Assembly (NCBI GenBank): GCA_021792795.1
Contig: JAJYUB010000012.1
Location: 1 to 64,000, forward strand
Direction: 5' to 3'
Source of the DNA: Acidobacteriota bacterium
GTDB taxonomy: Bacteria; Acidobacteriota; Terriglobia; Terriglobales; Acidobacteriaceae
Length of the DNA stretch: 64,000 nt
Within the stretch, counting starts at the first letter, position 1. Each line of letters starts with the position of its first letter. The notes beneath the pieces were generated by a model that saw nothing but the letters and a program-made list of their open reading frames with translations, was not told where the DNA came from and made no database searches. The translations under genes were made by a program, and so were the position numbers. Shown here one piece after another: positions 7,740 through 16,649 of this stretch.

Positions 7740-8477
7740 CTATGGCGCAGAAGGTCGTTTTGGCTTGCCCAGGCGCATGTTGAAGCCAACGATTGGGCCC
7801 CAGACATTGATTCCAAAATCCTCATACTTTGGCTGAGACAAGTAGGCATTGGAGACGTGCATGTACGTTGCTCCGGCGGCCAGGCTAAACCGGGGATTGA
7901 AGTCATATCGTGCGCCGCTGCCCATCATGTAGGTGAATGTCAGGTCCTGTCCCTGCGCATAGAGCACCCCGTCCGGCCCCTTCGCGTTGATGTCTCCCAC
8001 GCCGCCCCGCATTTCATAATAGGGGACAATTCTCCAGTTACGCGGGATGAAGTTACGCCGAATACCGAAGTCGAAGGCCGCATACCGTGTTTCCGCCCCT
8101 CTCGGAATCGCAGTGTAGGAGCCGCTGAAGGTGAAGTCCGTACTGCCCCTTAGGACCGACGGGCCATGGATGCCATCCACCTGCCAGCGGAGCGAAGCGA
8201 TGTTGGGGACCATGGTGTATTTCAGCGGCCATGTCGTATACGGACTGCCCAGAAAAACGTCGAAAATGAGGGGAATGTTCCAGGGAAGCCAGCCCACTTC
8301 ATAGGAGAGCTCAAGCTTGTTTCTGTAAAAGATGCTTCTGTTGAAATCCGCTTTCAAGTGCCGTGCGGTTTTAGCCGACGACGGGATTTTTGAATGCTGG
8401 CCAAGCGCGGGGCGAGTGAGAGCTGACAAAATTAGCGCAAACGACACCAAGTTATTTCCACGCATCCCAGTGGTCAC
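7740..8477 (-). CDS. Acyloxyacyl hydrolase, lipid A 3-O-deacylase (PagL-like)
   Basis: The protein is 245 aa with an N-terminal signal sequence ending near A-L-G-Q. The rest looks like an outer-membrane beta barrel with alternating aromatic residues. Near the C-terminus HVSNAYLSQPKYED matches the PagL active-site region, where His, Ser (two residues later) and an acidic residue about 12-14 further on act in removing the 3-O acyl chain from lipid A. The Glu is at +12, slightly different from Pseudomonas PagL. It converges with the phosphatase gene and diverges from trpE. Likely role: remodelling of lipopolysaccharide in the outer membrane. Confidence 0.75.
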   Translation of the reverse strand: MTTGMRGNNLVSFALILSALTRPALGQHSKIPSSAKTARHLKADFNRSIFYRNKLELSYEVGWLPWNIPLIFDVFLGSPYTTWPLKYTMVPNIASLRWQVDGIHGPSVLRGSTDFTFSGSYTAIPRGAETRYAAFDFGIRRNFIPRNWRIVPYYEMRGGVGDINAKGPDGVLYAQGQDLTFTYMMGSGARYDFNPRFSLAAGATYMHVSNAYLSQPKYEDFGINVWGPIVGFNMRLGKPKRPSAP

Positions 8478-8644
8478 TCCGGTCAGAGGAAGTCGGTGTT
8501 GGCGTCATCAGCATAATACAGATGCTCTGGGTAGCATGCACGTAGAATCCTCGTCGCGCGGGCGCAATTGGAGGCGGGTTGGCGCGCATCTAAAAAATCC
8601 TGATACGCAACTGGCCCTGAACCGTGTACGATTGGCGTTGATTT

Positions 8645-10141
8645 ATGTCAATTCATTCTGCCATTACACCGACCTTGCCTGAATTTCAGCGTCTGGCGCG
8701 CAGCCATGACCTGGTGCCCATTTGCAAGTCCTGGACCGCCGACCTGGAGACGCCGGTTTCGGCCTTTCTTCGCGTCGCTTACGGGGAGCCGGAAGCGTTT
8801 CTGCTGGAGTCTGTCGAAGGCGGCGAAAACGTTGGAAGATATACGTTTATGGGGATTCGCCCCTACAAAAAGATCCTTGCCCACGGCGACCAGATTACGA
8901 CCTACACGGGCGACAAGACTGAGACCGGCGAAGGAGATGTTTTTGAGCTGCTGCGCGACTCCCTGGCAGGGCATGCTGCGGCCCGGCTGCCAGGCCTGCC
9001 GCCGTTTACTGCCGGAGCGGTGGGATTTTTTTCCTACGACGCGGTCCGCCTGATAGAAAAGCTGCCGGAAACGGCCAAAGATGAGTTGGCCATGCCGGAA
9101 GCCTGCCTGATGTTCTTCGATACGGTGCTGGCATTCGACCACGTGAAGCAGGAGATTTTGTTGATCGCAACCGCCGACCTGCAGCGCCACAAGCCACAAA
9201 CGGCCTATGCGAACGCGGTTCGCAGATTGCATGATCTGGAGCGGCGGCTGGCAAAGCCGTTGCCCAAACATATTCGGCACACAGCAAGCGGCAAACTGCA
9301 GCTAAAGCCCCGCACGCGCAAGCGGGACTTTCTGGCGGGAGTGGAGCGCATCAAGGATTACATTGCGGCGGGAGACATTTTTCAGGCGGTGCTGTCGCAG
9401 CGGTTCGATGTAGAGCCGGGCGTCGATCCGTTTTCCATCTATCGCGCGCTGCGGATTGTGAACCCTTCGCCGTACATGTATTTTCTTCGGATGGGATTGC
9501 GGCGACCGGGGGATACGAGCCTGGCGGGCTCGTCGCCGGAACTGCTGGTGCGGGTGCATGGGCGCACAGTGGAGTATCGTCCGATTGCCGGCACGCGGCC
9601 GCGCGGTGTGGACGAAGTGGACGATCGCCGCATTGAAGCTGAGTTGCGCGCCGATGAAAAGGAAACGGCGGAGCACATTATGCTGGTGGACCTGGGCCGG
9701 AACGATGTGGGCCGGGTGAGCGAATATGGAAGCGTGCATGTGAAGGATTTGATGTTCGTCGAGCGCTACTCCCACGTGATGCATCTGGTGAGCGCGCTGG
9801 AAGGAACGCTGCGGCATGAGCTGTCGGCGGTGGATGCGTTTCGATCTTGTTTTCCCGCAGGCACGTTGACCGGCGCGCCGAAGGTTCGCGCCATGGAGAT
9901 TATTGAAGAACTGGAACCGGCGCGGCGGGGGGTTTACGGCGGCAGCGTTTTCTATGCGGATTTCTCCGGCAATTTCGACTCCTGCATCGCCATCCGCAGC
10001 CTGCTGATGCGCGGACGGCAGGGGCATATTCAGGCGGGAAGCGGCATCGTGGCTGATTCGGTCCCGGAGAAAGAGTTCGAAGAGAGCGTCAACAAAGCCA
10101 AAGCTGTTGTGCGGGCGATCGAGCGGGCACGGACGCAATAA
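8645..10141 (+). CDS. trpE: Anthranilate synthase component I
   Basis: The protein is 498 aa, standard length. It converts chorismate to anthranilate with ammonia supplied by TrpG, the first step of tryptophan synthesis. The N-terminal LLES motif (residues 53-56) is the tryptophan feedback-binding element. The chorismate-binding core shows AGDIFQAVLSQRF, RPIAGTRPRG, HIMLVDLGRNDVGRV and FPAGTLTGAPKVRAMEI. It is followed 71 nt later by trpG, so the pair is probably one transcript. No leader peptide or attenuator was recognised in the 167 bp upstream, and no clear ribosome site precedes ATG 8645. Confidence 0.96.
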   Translation: MSIHSAITPTLPEFQRLARSHDLVPICKSWTADLETPVSAFLRVAYGEPEAFLLESVEGGENVGRYTFMGIRPYKKILAHGDQITTYTGDKTETGEGDVFELLRDSLAGHAAARLPGLPPFTAGAVGFFSYDAVRLIEKLPETAKDELAMPEACLMFFDTVLAFDHVKQEILLIATADLQRHKPQTAYANAVRRLHDLERRLAKPLPKHIRHTASGKLQLKPRTRKRDFLAGVERIKDYIAAGDIFQAVLSQRFDVEPGVDPFSIYRALRIVNPSPYMYFLRMGLRRPGDTSLAGSSPELLVRVHGRTVEYRPIAGTRPRGVDEVDDRRIEAELRADEKETAEHIMLVDLGRNDVGRVSEYGSVHVKDLMFVERYSHVMHLVSALEGTLRHELSAVDAFRSCFPAGTLTGAPKVRAMEIIEELEPARRGVYGGSVFYADFSGNFDSCIAIRSLLMRGRQGHIQAGSGIVADSVPEKEFEESVNKAKAVVRAIERARTQ

Positions 10142-10212
10142 TTGCATCGCAGCCGTTCCGGGGGATTCGCCGCAAGCCTTGATATCCTGAATGCAGACGT
10201 CTCTGCCCGCCT

Positions 10213-10776
10213 ATGATCTTTGTTCTCGACAATTACGATTCGTTTACCTACAACCTGGTGCAGGTGCTGGGCGAGCTGGGCGCAGGAGTGGAAGTGCGGC
10301 GCAACGACCAAGTGACGATCCAGGAGATCGAAGCGTTGGCGCCGGAACGGATTGTGATTTCTCCGGGTCCATGCACGCCGCAGGAGGCGGGCATCAGCAT
10401 TCCTCTGGTGAAACACTTTGCCGGGAAAGTTCCTATCCTGGGAGTGTGTCTGGGGCATCAGGCGATCGGCGCTGCGTTTGGCGGCAGGATCATCCGCGCG
10501 CCGCGATTGATGCACGGCAAAACCAGTTCTGTAGAGCACGATAGCCGCACAATTTTTCGCGGCATCGCGAGCCCGATGATCTGCACGCGGTACCATTCGC
10601 TGATTGTGTCGGAAGACGGCCTGCCGGAGGAGCTGCAAATTTCCGCGCGCTCCGAGGGGTTGATCATGGGTCTGCGCCATCGCAATTTTTCGGTTGAAGG
10701 CGTGCAGTTCCATCCCGAGAGCGTGTTGACGGGCGATGGTGCGCGGCTGATCGCCAACTTTCTGAAGCTGGAGTAG
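10213..10776 (+). CDS. trpG: Anthranilate synthase component II (glutamine amidotransferase)
   Basis: The protein is 187 aa, normal for TrpG/PabA. It is a class I glutamine amidotransferase: nucleophile C79 in GVCLGHQAIG, and the His-Glu pair in VQFHPES near residue 170. It delivers ammonia to TrpE. Because such subunits can also serve PabB in folate synthesis, it may be shared; adjacency to trpE favours TrpG. The next gene starts 4 nt after its stop, so the transcript probably continues. Confidence 0.94.
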   Translation: MIFVLDNYDSFTYNLVQVLGELGAGVEVRRNDQVTIQEIEALAPERIVISPGPCTPQEAGISIPLVKHFAGKVPILGVCLGHQAIGAAFGGRIIRAPRLMHGKTSSVEHDSRTIFRGIASPMICTRYHSLIVSEDGLPEELQISARSEGLIMGLRHRNFSVEGVQFHPESVLTGDGARLIANFLKLE

Positions 10777-10779
10777 AGG

Positions 10780-11913
10780 ATGTTTTTTTTGCGTCCTGGT
10801 TGCGTCGCGGGATGCCTGACGATGCTCGCGGTTGCGTTGGTGGCGGGGAGTGCGGGAGCGCAGCAAACTCCATCGCAGCCGAACACGTCGCCGGCCATCG
10901 CGGCGCAGGCGATCGGGCGCCTGGACCCTTCGGCCACAGCGGAAAAAATTCAAGTCTCGGGCGCGGTCACATTGACCGGAGAGGGCACATCGCTGGGCAA
11001 TGGCAGCTCCGTGACGGCGGGGAACGTGACGCTGCCGATCCACTTGACGCGCGGCGGGCAACTGGACCTGTGCGCGACCACCACCGTGCATCTTTCGCAG
11101 CAATATAACGCAGCCGACGCCAACAGCCCGCTGATGGTGGCGCTGGACCATGGCGCGATTGAGGCGCATTACAAGGTCGGCAAAAATTCCGACGTGGTGC
11201 TGACTCCCGATCTGCGCATTCTGCTATCGGGGCCGGGGCAAGCGGACGTTCGCATCCGGCTCAACGATCATGGAGACACCTGCGTGGCTAACCGCGGCAA
11301 CAACGCGCCCTACGTTACGGTGAGCGAGCAGATGGGCCCGGGCGTGTATCGCGTGCAGCCGAACCAGCGGGTCACATTTGAGCATGGCAGCGTCCGCGAT
11401 GTAGTGGACAATGAGCCGCAGCCGTGCGGCTGTCCAGCGGCGCCTGTGGTTTCAGTCGCGAGCGGCGGCGTGCCTGCCGAACCTGGAAAAGCAGTGGCCA
11501 AGCCGGGCGAAGCGGTGGCTGCGAAGGCTGCGGAGAAGACGGAGAATCCAGCGCATCCGGATGGGCCGAGCTCGACACCGGCGGACACGGCGTTTCCGCT
11601 GGCGGAAAGTGAAGGTCTGGCGCCCCCGCCCGCCGCTCCGAAGACGCCAGTAGTGCCACCGGGAGAAACTCATTCCGAAGTGACGACGACGCTGAGCTAT
11701 ACCGCGCCGCAGCAGACAGTGCCGACGGGAACGCCGTCTGGCATGGCGACGCCGGAAAGCGCGGCCACAGTAGCTACCGCGCCTGCGCCGGGGTTCGGGC
11801 CGTCTGTGAATACAGGGCCAGTGATGATGGCGCAACCGGCCCCGCCAAAGCCGAAGCAAAAGTCAGGATTCTTCCATAAAATCGGAAGATTCTTCGCGAA
11901 GATCTTCGGGTAG
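10780..11913 (+). CDS. Secreted FecR-like domain protein with Pro/Ala-rich linker and basic tail
   Basis: The protein is 377 aa. Residues 1-28 are a signal peptide. Residues about 40-210 have a FecR-like beta-rich pattern (IQVSGAVTLTGEGTSL, GGQLDLCATTTVHLS). A CGC motif is followed by a long Ala/Pro/Glu/Thr-rich low-complexity stretch (about 220-355). The protein ends with a basic amphipathic helix with the pattern FFHKIGRFFAKIFG, which could bind a membrane. It is tightly coupled to trpG (3 nt gap), although no functional link is evident. Function unknown; FecR-like domain is my assignment from the pattern. Confidence 0.7.
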   Translation: MFFLRPGCVAGCLTMLAVALVAGSAGAQQTPSQPNTSPAIAAQAIGRLDPSATAEKIQVSGAVTLTGEGTSLGNGSSVTAGNVTLPIHLTRGGQLDLCATTTVHLSQQYNAADANSPLMVALDHGAIEAHYKVGKNSDVVLTPDLRILLSGPGQADVRIRLNDHGDTCVANRGNNAPYVTVSEQMGPGVYRVQPNQRVTFEHGSVRDVVDNEPQPCGCPAAPVVSVASGGVPAEPGKAVAKPGEAVAAKAAEKTENPAHPDGPSSTPADTAFPLAESEGLAPPPAAPKTPVVPPGETHSEVTTTLSYTAPQQTVPTGTPSGMATPESAATVATAPAPGFGPSVNTGPVMMAQPAPPKPKQKSGFFHKIGRFFAKIFG

Positions 11914-12019
11914 TGGCACGTCTTTGTTCTTCACTGTTACGGCGACGCGGACATCGCTCCATCCCGCTCTAGCTTCGCTCGAAGTCAACCGCCATCCTCA
12001 GCGGTACTCGCGCCTTCCC

Positions 12020-12778
12020 TCATATCCCCGCCCACCACGCATACCCGCCCTCGGGCGCAGCCGACCCCAGACCTTTGTCGAATTTCTTCATGCTGTCCGT
12101 GGCCGTCAGACGCGTGATGTACTTCACGCTCTTGTATCCCAGTTGCCGCGGCACGCGCAGCCGCAGCGGTCCGCCAAACGATACCGGGAGGTCCCCGTCA
12201 TTCATTCCCAGCGTCAGCAACGTCTGCGGATGCGCCGCTTCGCCCATGTCGATGCTGTCCCACCAATCCGGGTAGATCGAGAAATAGGCGATATAGCGCG
12301 CCTGTGGCATCACTCCAACCTCGTGCAGTATGCCTTGCAGCGGCGTGCCAATCCACTCCGCAATATAGGACCAGCCTTCCTCGCACGCCACCTCTGTAAT
12401 CTGGCTGCGTACCGGAAAATGCTTCAGGTCCGCCAAAGAAAATTCCGTTGGCCTCGCCACCATGCCATCCACCGCAAGCTTCCAGTCCGCAAATCCACCC
12501 GCCTGCAGATGCTTGAATGCGTCGCTTTGCGGTGCAACTGCATTGGCGAACGGCGTCTTTGAAATCATGCTGCGGGGAAACTCGCGGGCCGGCGCATGCG
12601 GCGTCAGCAACCGCTGCGCGGCATAATTCAGCGTCTCTCCCGGACCGTAAATTCCACCACCATCCGGCGGAATCAATCCATACCGATGCGCCAGCCGATC
12701 GGCCGCAGCAATTCCCGTCACTCCCGCGGCCGCTGCCAAACCCGCCCGCAAAAACCTTCGCCGAGACATTGGACTCAT
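12020..12778 (-). CDS. Molybdopterin-dependent oxidoreductase (sulfite oxidase/MsrP-like), Tat-exported
   Basis: The protein is 252 aa. The N-terminus carries a twin-arginine signal (SRRRFLRAG then an Ala-rich hydrophobic stretch), so it is exported folded. The core matches the sulfite-oxidase molybdopterin fold: VACEEGW holds the Cys expected to bind Mo, followed by WIGTPLQGIL and a C-terminal LRLRVPRQLGYKSVKYI. Its start overlaps the stop of the upstream cytochrome b gene by 4 nt (ATGA), so the two form an enzyme and membrane-partner pair, similar in logic to MsrP/MsrQ. Substrate unknown. Confidence 0.85.
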   Translation of the reverse strand: MSPMSRRRFLRAGLAAAAGVTGIAAADRLAHRYGLIPPDGGGIYGPGETLNYAAQRLLTPHAPAREFPRSMISKTPFANAVAPQSDAFKHLQAGGFADWKLAVDGMVARPTEFSLADLKHFPVRSQITEVACEEGWSYIAEWIGTPLQGILHEVGVMPQARYIAYFSIYPDWWDSIDMGEAAHPQTLLTLGMNDGDLPVSFGGPLRLRVPRQLGYKSVKYITRLTATDSMKKFDKGLGSAAPEGGYAWWAGI

Positions 12779-13527
12779 GGGCGCTCCTCCTCAACCGCGC
12801 GGCCCGTAATCATCGCCCGCATGCGGCTCTTGAATCCCGCGAGGTACACCATGGCAACATGCACCACAACAAACAGCAGCAGCGCAACAGAAATAAAGAA
12901 ATGCAGTGTTCGCGCCGACTGCCTTCCCCCCAGCGCAATCACCGTCAGCGGAAATGCCCCCGTAAATGCCGGAGACATTGCCAGCCCCGTCCAGATCGCC
13001 AGCGGAAACAGCAGGAAGATCACGATCATATAGGTCGCTCGCTGCACCACGTTATACGAGCGCGCTTCCGCGGCATCCGGCGGTCCGCGACGAAACGTCT
13101 TCGCCATCACGTTGCGAAATGCGCACCACGTTCTCTGGCCTCGCCCTGGTATCAGGTCCCTGCGAAAATGTCCCGTCCAGAATCCTGCGATCCCGTAGAT
13201 CAGTCCCGTCAGTACCGCCAGCCACGACGCCTGAAAATGGAGATAGCGACTCCATCCATTCTGATCCGGCATCACGTAGTTGTAGCCGGTCGGCACGGTG
13301 TCCCTCGATGCCGGAATGTGCAGCGAAAACAGCGGCTGCATGGTCGAATTGCCCACCTCACCCCAATAGAACCTCGGGTGCGAAATCACAATCTCTCCGC
13401 CTGTAATCAGCAGCGCAAAAAACGCCAGCACCGTCAGCCAGTGCGTCACGCGCACCACCGCGCCGTGGCGAGGAGTGCGCGGATTTTGCGGTGTTCCAGC
13501 GGATGACACATGCGGAGAATAGCACAC
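12775..13527 (-). CDS. Membrane cytochrome b subunit (cytochrome b561/thiosulfate reductase type)
   Basis: From GTG 13527 the protein is 250 aa; the frame remains open to a TTG at 13647, so the start is uncertain. Four or five membrane helices are visible, with His residues suited to heme b: VTHWLTV near residue 35, YLHFQASW, and a late helix LHFFISVALLLFVVVHVAM. It overlaps the molybdoenzyme gene by 4 nt. The likely role is passing electrons between the quinone pool and the Tat-exported molybdoenzyme. Confidence 0.82.
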   Translation of the reverse strand: MCYSPHVSSAGTPQNPRTPRHGAVVRVTHWLTVLAFFALLITGGEIVISHPRFYWGEVGNSTMQPLFSLHIPASRDTVPTGYNYVMPDQNGWSRYLHFQASWLAVLTGLIYGIAGFWTGHFRRDLIPGRGQRTWCAFRNVMAKTFRRGPPDAAEARSYNVVQRATYMIVIFLLFPLAIWTGLAMSPAFTGAFPLTVIALGGRQSARTLHFFISVALLLFVVVHVAMVYLAGFKSRMRAMITGRAVEEERP

Positions 13528-13757
13528 CACTCGCGTCCCATCGAAGACTGCCCCTTCCGCGATGCGATCCTGCCAGCCACACCGTGCGCACCATCCGCGC
13601 CACACCGGATTCGCGTGGAAAATTCGTTGACCGCGAATTGCCTGCAATGCTAGCCTTCAAGCTGCGTCGGCCCATCCCTCCCATGCATCTCGCTTTCGCT
13701 CCGCAAAGAGCGGCCCGCACAGGACTGAAACCATGACCGCCGTACCTCAACCCTTAC

Positions 13758-14485
13758 TTGTTACTTGTGCGCCCACAAAGCCATGTCACCGGCCGAAACG
13801 GTCTGCTGGACAAGTATTTCTACTTCGTCATGTCGCTGCTCGTCGCAGCCATTGTCGTATGGGGTTTCAGCCATACTGTCAACGAAAACCTTTTCCATGC
13901 GACTTTGTCGCGACCCTTCCTCCTCTGGATCCACGCGGCCGCATTCTCCAGCTGGGTTGTGTCCTTCATTCTTCAGTCCGCACTGGTCCGCACCCATCAT
14001 GTGCGCATGCACCGCTCCCTGGGCTGGTTCGGCGCAGCGCTCGGCACCGTCATGGTTCCTCTCGGTATTACCACGGCCATCGTCATGGCGCGCTTCGACA
14101 CGGTCCGTCTCCACCAGTCCGGCGCGGACGCCTTTTTGATCGAACCCTTCTTCGACATGCTCGCCTTCGGCGTCTGCTTCGGCCTCGCCGTCCTCTGGCG
14201 CAAAAAGCCGGAGTTCCATCGCCGTCTCATCTTCGTCGCCACCTGCGTGTTGCTCGATGCAGCCTTCGGTCGCATCCTTTATTTGTTTAACAACAACTTT
14301 TTTTCCTCTGCCTGGACGCCGTCATCCTTCTCGGCGTCGCGCGCGATCTTCTAGTCAACCGCCGCATCCACGTGGTGTATCGCGTCGCGCTGCCGATGCT
14401 GATGGTGTCCCAGGCCTTCGTCAATTACACCTGGCGCGACGCTTCCGGGTGGTGGGTCAGGATCGCCCACTCGATCCTGGGATAA
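13758..14485 (+). pseudogene. Multi-helix membrane protein, frameshifted at a T7 run
   Basis: The first frame (TTG 13758 to 14354) encodes six or so membrane helices. After a run of seven T at 14298-14304 it degenerates into Ser-rich sequence and stops. In another frame the sequence from about 14305 continues as plausible membrane protein (LDAVILLGVARDLLVNRR ... HSILG) to TAA 14483-14485. Adding one T would join the two into about 242 residues. This may be a true mutation, a sequencing error or slippage at the homopolymer. The start is also uncertain (GTG 13767 is another option). Family not identified. Confidence 0.6.
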
Positions 14486-14509
14486 AGCGCGCTGCCACGC
14501 CTGCTGTGC

Positions 14510-14543
14510 CCATCCTTCGCAAAAACAAAGACGCGAAGGATGG
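14510..14543. repeat. Hairpin repeat, CCATCCTTCGC arms
   Basis: CCATCCTTCGC (14510-14520) pairs with GCGAAGGATGG (14533-14543), followed by GGC. It is a member of the modular hairpin family found throughout the window. Confidence 0.7.
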
Positions 14544-14588
14544 GGCCTCGGCGTCCATGCGGAGCAAACCGATGGATAGCACAACGAT

Positions 14589-14620
14589 CCCAGGTCTCAA
14601 AATCGAGACCTGGGGCACCC
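14589..14620. repeat. Hairpin repeat, CCCAGGTCTC arms, GCACCC tail
   Basis: CCCAGGTCTC (14589-14598) pairs with GAGACCTGGG (14605-14614) and is followed by GCACCC. It belongs to the same family as the hairpin 45 bp to the left but has different arm sequence. Confidence 0.7.
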
Positions 14621-14687
14621 CGGCGCTTTGTCCATGACTCGTGATGCGTGTCACTGTTCGCCGATAGAGATCTGCTATTTTGAAGCA

Positions 14688-15647
14688 ATGGCAAACGTCA
14701 ACACGGCTGAAAAGCCAAATTCCACGCGACATACTACGGAAGCAGTGCCGGTCTTGTCGGCCATCGACGGAGAAATGACGCGCACGGTGCGCGCGATCGG
14801 GGTGCTTGTCGCCTCTCTGGTGGCTGGCGCCATTGTTGCAGGCGTTTGGAAGGCGAGTGTTGGCGTGCAACCTGGCAGAGCGGCGCTGGTTGGCGGGCTG
14901 TTTCTTACTGAGGTCCTCCTGGCCGGTATCCTGATTCTTCTCGGCAGTCTTGTCGAGGGATTTGGATATGGGCTCTCCCTGGGAACCAACTGGCCCTATA
15001 CGCGAAATATCCTGGTGTTGATGGTGCGCGGGGACCCCGAGGCGGCGCACCGGCTGGTGGCCACCGTGGTGGGCCTTATCGCGCTGGCGCTGGTTTTTCT
15101 CGCGCCCAGTTCCGCGACCATCAATGGTTTGGCACTCGTGATTATCGCCGCACTGTTCGGAATAGGAACCCTCTATGTATTGTCCGGTCGAATGCCGGCC
15201 TTTGTGCATGGCATCCATGGACTCCTGGCCTATGGAGTCTTTCTCAGTTATCTCACCGGACTTGCTTTCCCCGGCGTTGCATTTTGGACTTATCTCAAGT
15301 TCACGGTCGCCCTCCATGCGCTTTTGCTGGCGGTGTTTCTGGGTGGTATGACCACTGGGCAACGGGGCTTCGGTCAGTCCATTGGGGCCTTTTATCGACC
15401 CAGGAGGCTTGCGCATTGGACTGTGGCGGCCCATATCGTTGCCGCCCTGACCGTGGTGGCTACACTGGGATGGCTTATGCCGAATTATCCCGTGGCATTT
15501 TACCTTGCCGTCGCACAGGTCGCCGTGGGATTCCTGCTTTTCCATGCCGTCAATCTCAAGCCGAAGAATCCGGGGACCATCGTGGCGTTTCACCAAACGA
15601 TGGTGCTTCTTATCACTGTGGCCATCGTCATCTCGCTGCCATCATAA
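14688..15647 (+). CDS. Polytopic membrane protein, possibly heme-binding (CtaA/COX15-like)
   Basis: From ATG 14688 the protein is 319 aa (an upstream in-frame start would add 20 residues). About eight hydrophobic helices are evident. Several helices carry His residues in the style of heme A synthase proteins: AAHRLVATVVG, FVHGIHGLL, ALHALLL, AAHIVAAL, LFHAVNLK and FHQTMVLL. I therefore suggest a distant CtaA/COX15-like or other quinone/heme membrane protein, but could not confirm the family. No cytochrome oxidase genes are adjacent. Confidence 0.6.
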   Translation: MANVNTAEKPNSTRHTTEAVPVLSAIDGEMTRTVRAIGVLVASLVAGAIVAGVWKASVGVQPGRAALVGGLFLTEVLLAGILILLGSLVEGFGYGLSLGTNWPYTRNILVLMVRGDPEAAHRLVATVVGLIALALVFLAPSSATINGLALVIIAALFGIGTLYVLSGRMPAFVHGIHGLLAYGVFLSYLTGLAFPGVAFWTYLKFTVALHALLLAVFLGGMTTGQRGFGQSIGAFYRPRRLAHWTVAAHIVAALTVVATLGWLMPNYPVAFYLAVAQVAVGFLLFHAVNLKPKNPGTIVAFHQTMVLLITVAIVISLPS

Positions 15648-15950
15648 GGATGAGCCCATGCCGCAAAACCGGCGGGGGCAAGTCAAGGTTGCGGCGGCTA
15701 GGCTACACTGGAGGGGTAGGCCCTTGCGTTCGGCGGCGGAGTTGCCGCGGACGAAATTCCGACAGATATTGAAGCAGATTGACAGTTGGTGCAATACAAA
15801 TCTCATTGCGTCATCCAAGCGAAGCGAGAAATCCCGGTATCGCCGAAAAGGCAAATGCATAGATTCTTGGCTCCGCTCAGAATGACTCAGGTATTTTCTG
15901 CATTGCCGTCTCTGTAATCCGCCATCGACAATAAAGGAGCATGGTTTCTT
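15648..15950. other. Intergenic region upstream of efp with a degenerate repeat
   Basis: About 300 bp without a recognisable gene. At 15861-15886 there is a copy of the short AGATTCTT...CGCTCAGAATGAC repeat; a second copy lies at 52870-52894. The efp ribosome site (AAAGGAG) is at about 15933-15939. Confidence 0.5.
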
Positions 15951-16511
15951 ATGGCGATTCCCGCCACACAGTTACGTCCCGGCATGATCATCAAGCACAA
16001 TGGTGAACTGCATTCCGTTTTCAAGGTAGAGCATCGCACCCCCGGCAACCTGCGCGCGTTTATCCAGGCCAAGCTGCGCAACCTGCGCACCGGCGCCATG
16101 TACGAGCATCGTTTCCGCTCGCCCGACCCGATTGAGCGGGTGGTGGTGGACGAAGTGGCGATGGAGTTTCTGTATGCCGACGGCGACGACTACTACTTTA
16201 TGAACACGGAAAACTACGAGCAGACGAATTTGAACGGCGAAACGCTGGGCGATGCGGTGGAATACCTGATCCCCAACCTGCCGATCAAAGTGTCTTTCTT
16301 CGATGGCATCCCAGTGGGCATCGACCTGCCGCAGGCGGTCGAGATGACGGTGGTGGAAACGGAGCCGGGGCTGAAGTCCGCGACTGCGTCTTCTGTGACC
16401 AAGCCGGCCAAGCTGGAGACCGGGCTGGTGGTGCAGGTGCCTGCGTTCATCAACGAAGGCGAAAAGATCCGCGTGGATACGGCGGAAGGCGCGTACCTGT
16501 CGCGCGCATAG
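15951..16511 (+). CDS. efp: Elongation factor P
   Basis: The protein is 186 aa, standard length, with the three-domain EF-P pattern ([12 protein letters not shown] at the start, [34 protein letters not shown] at the end). It relieves ribosome stalling at polyproline stretches. In the loop that contacts the P-site tRNA the sequence is RTPGNLRAF. Aligned with E. coli (KPGKGQAF, modified K34), the tip residue is Asn33, not Lys or Arg. So neither the EpmA lysyl-lysine nor the EarP rhamnosyl-arginine modification is possible at that position, unless the nearby R35 is used. Confidence 0.95.
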   Translation: MAIPATQLRPGMIIKHNGELHSVFKVEHRTPGNLRAFIQAKLRNLRTGAMYEHRFRSPDPIERVVVDEVAMEFLYADGDDYYFMNTENYEQTNLNGETLGDAVEYLIPNLPIKVSFFDGIPVGIDLPQAVEMTVVETEPGLKSATASSVTKPAKLETGLVVQVPAFINEGEKIRVDTAEGAYLSRA

Positions 16512-16540
16512 ACGGCTTCCCTCTTTCATGTGAATTCAGA

Positions 16541-16590
16541 ACCCATGTCTCAGCCGCCGCGGGTCACCGCAGAGACAGACATGGGAAACC
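16541..16590. repeat. Hairpin repeat, CCCATGTCTC arms
   Basis: CCCATGTCTC (16541-16550) pairs imperfectly with GAGACAGACATGGG (16571-16584), then AAACCC. A divergent member of the modular hairpin family, placed just after efp. Confidence 0.55.
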
Positions 16591-16649
16591 CGCATTTTTC
16601 GTGGGCGCAACGGAACGAAAATCCGACCTCTGGCGTATAAAGAAGCACG

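Noticed and set aside
8478-8644. Tryptophan attenuator or leader peptide upstream of trpE
   Set aside because: No short frame with Trp codons and no competing hairpins were visible.
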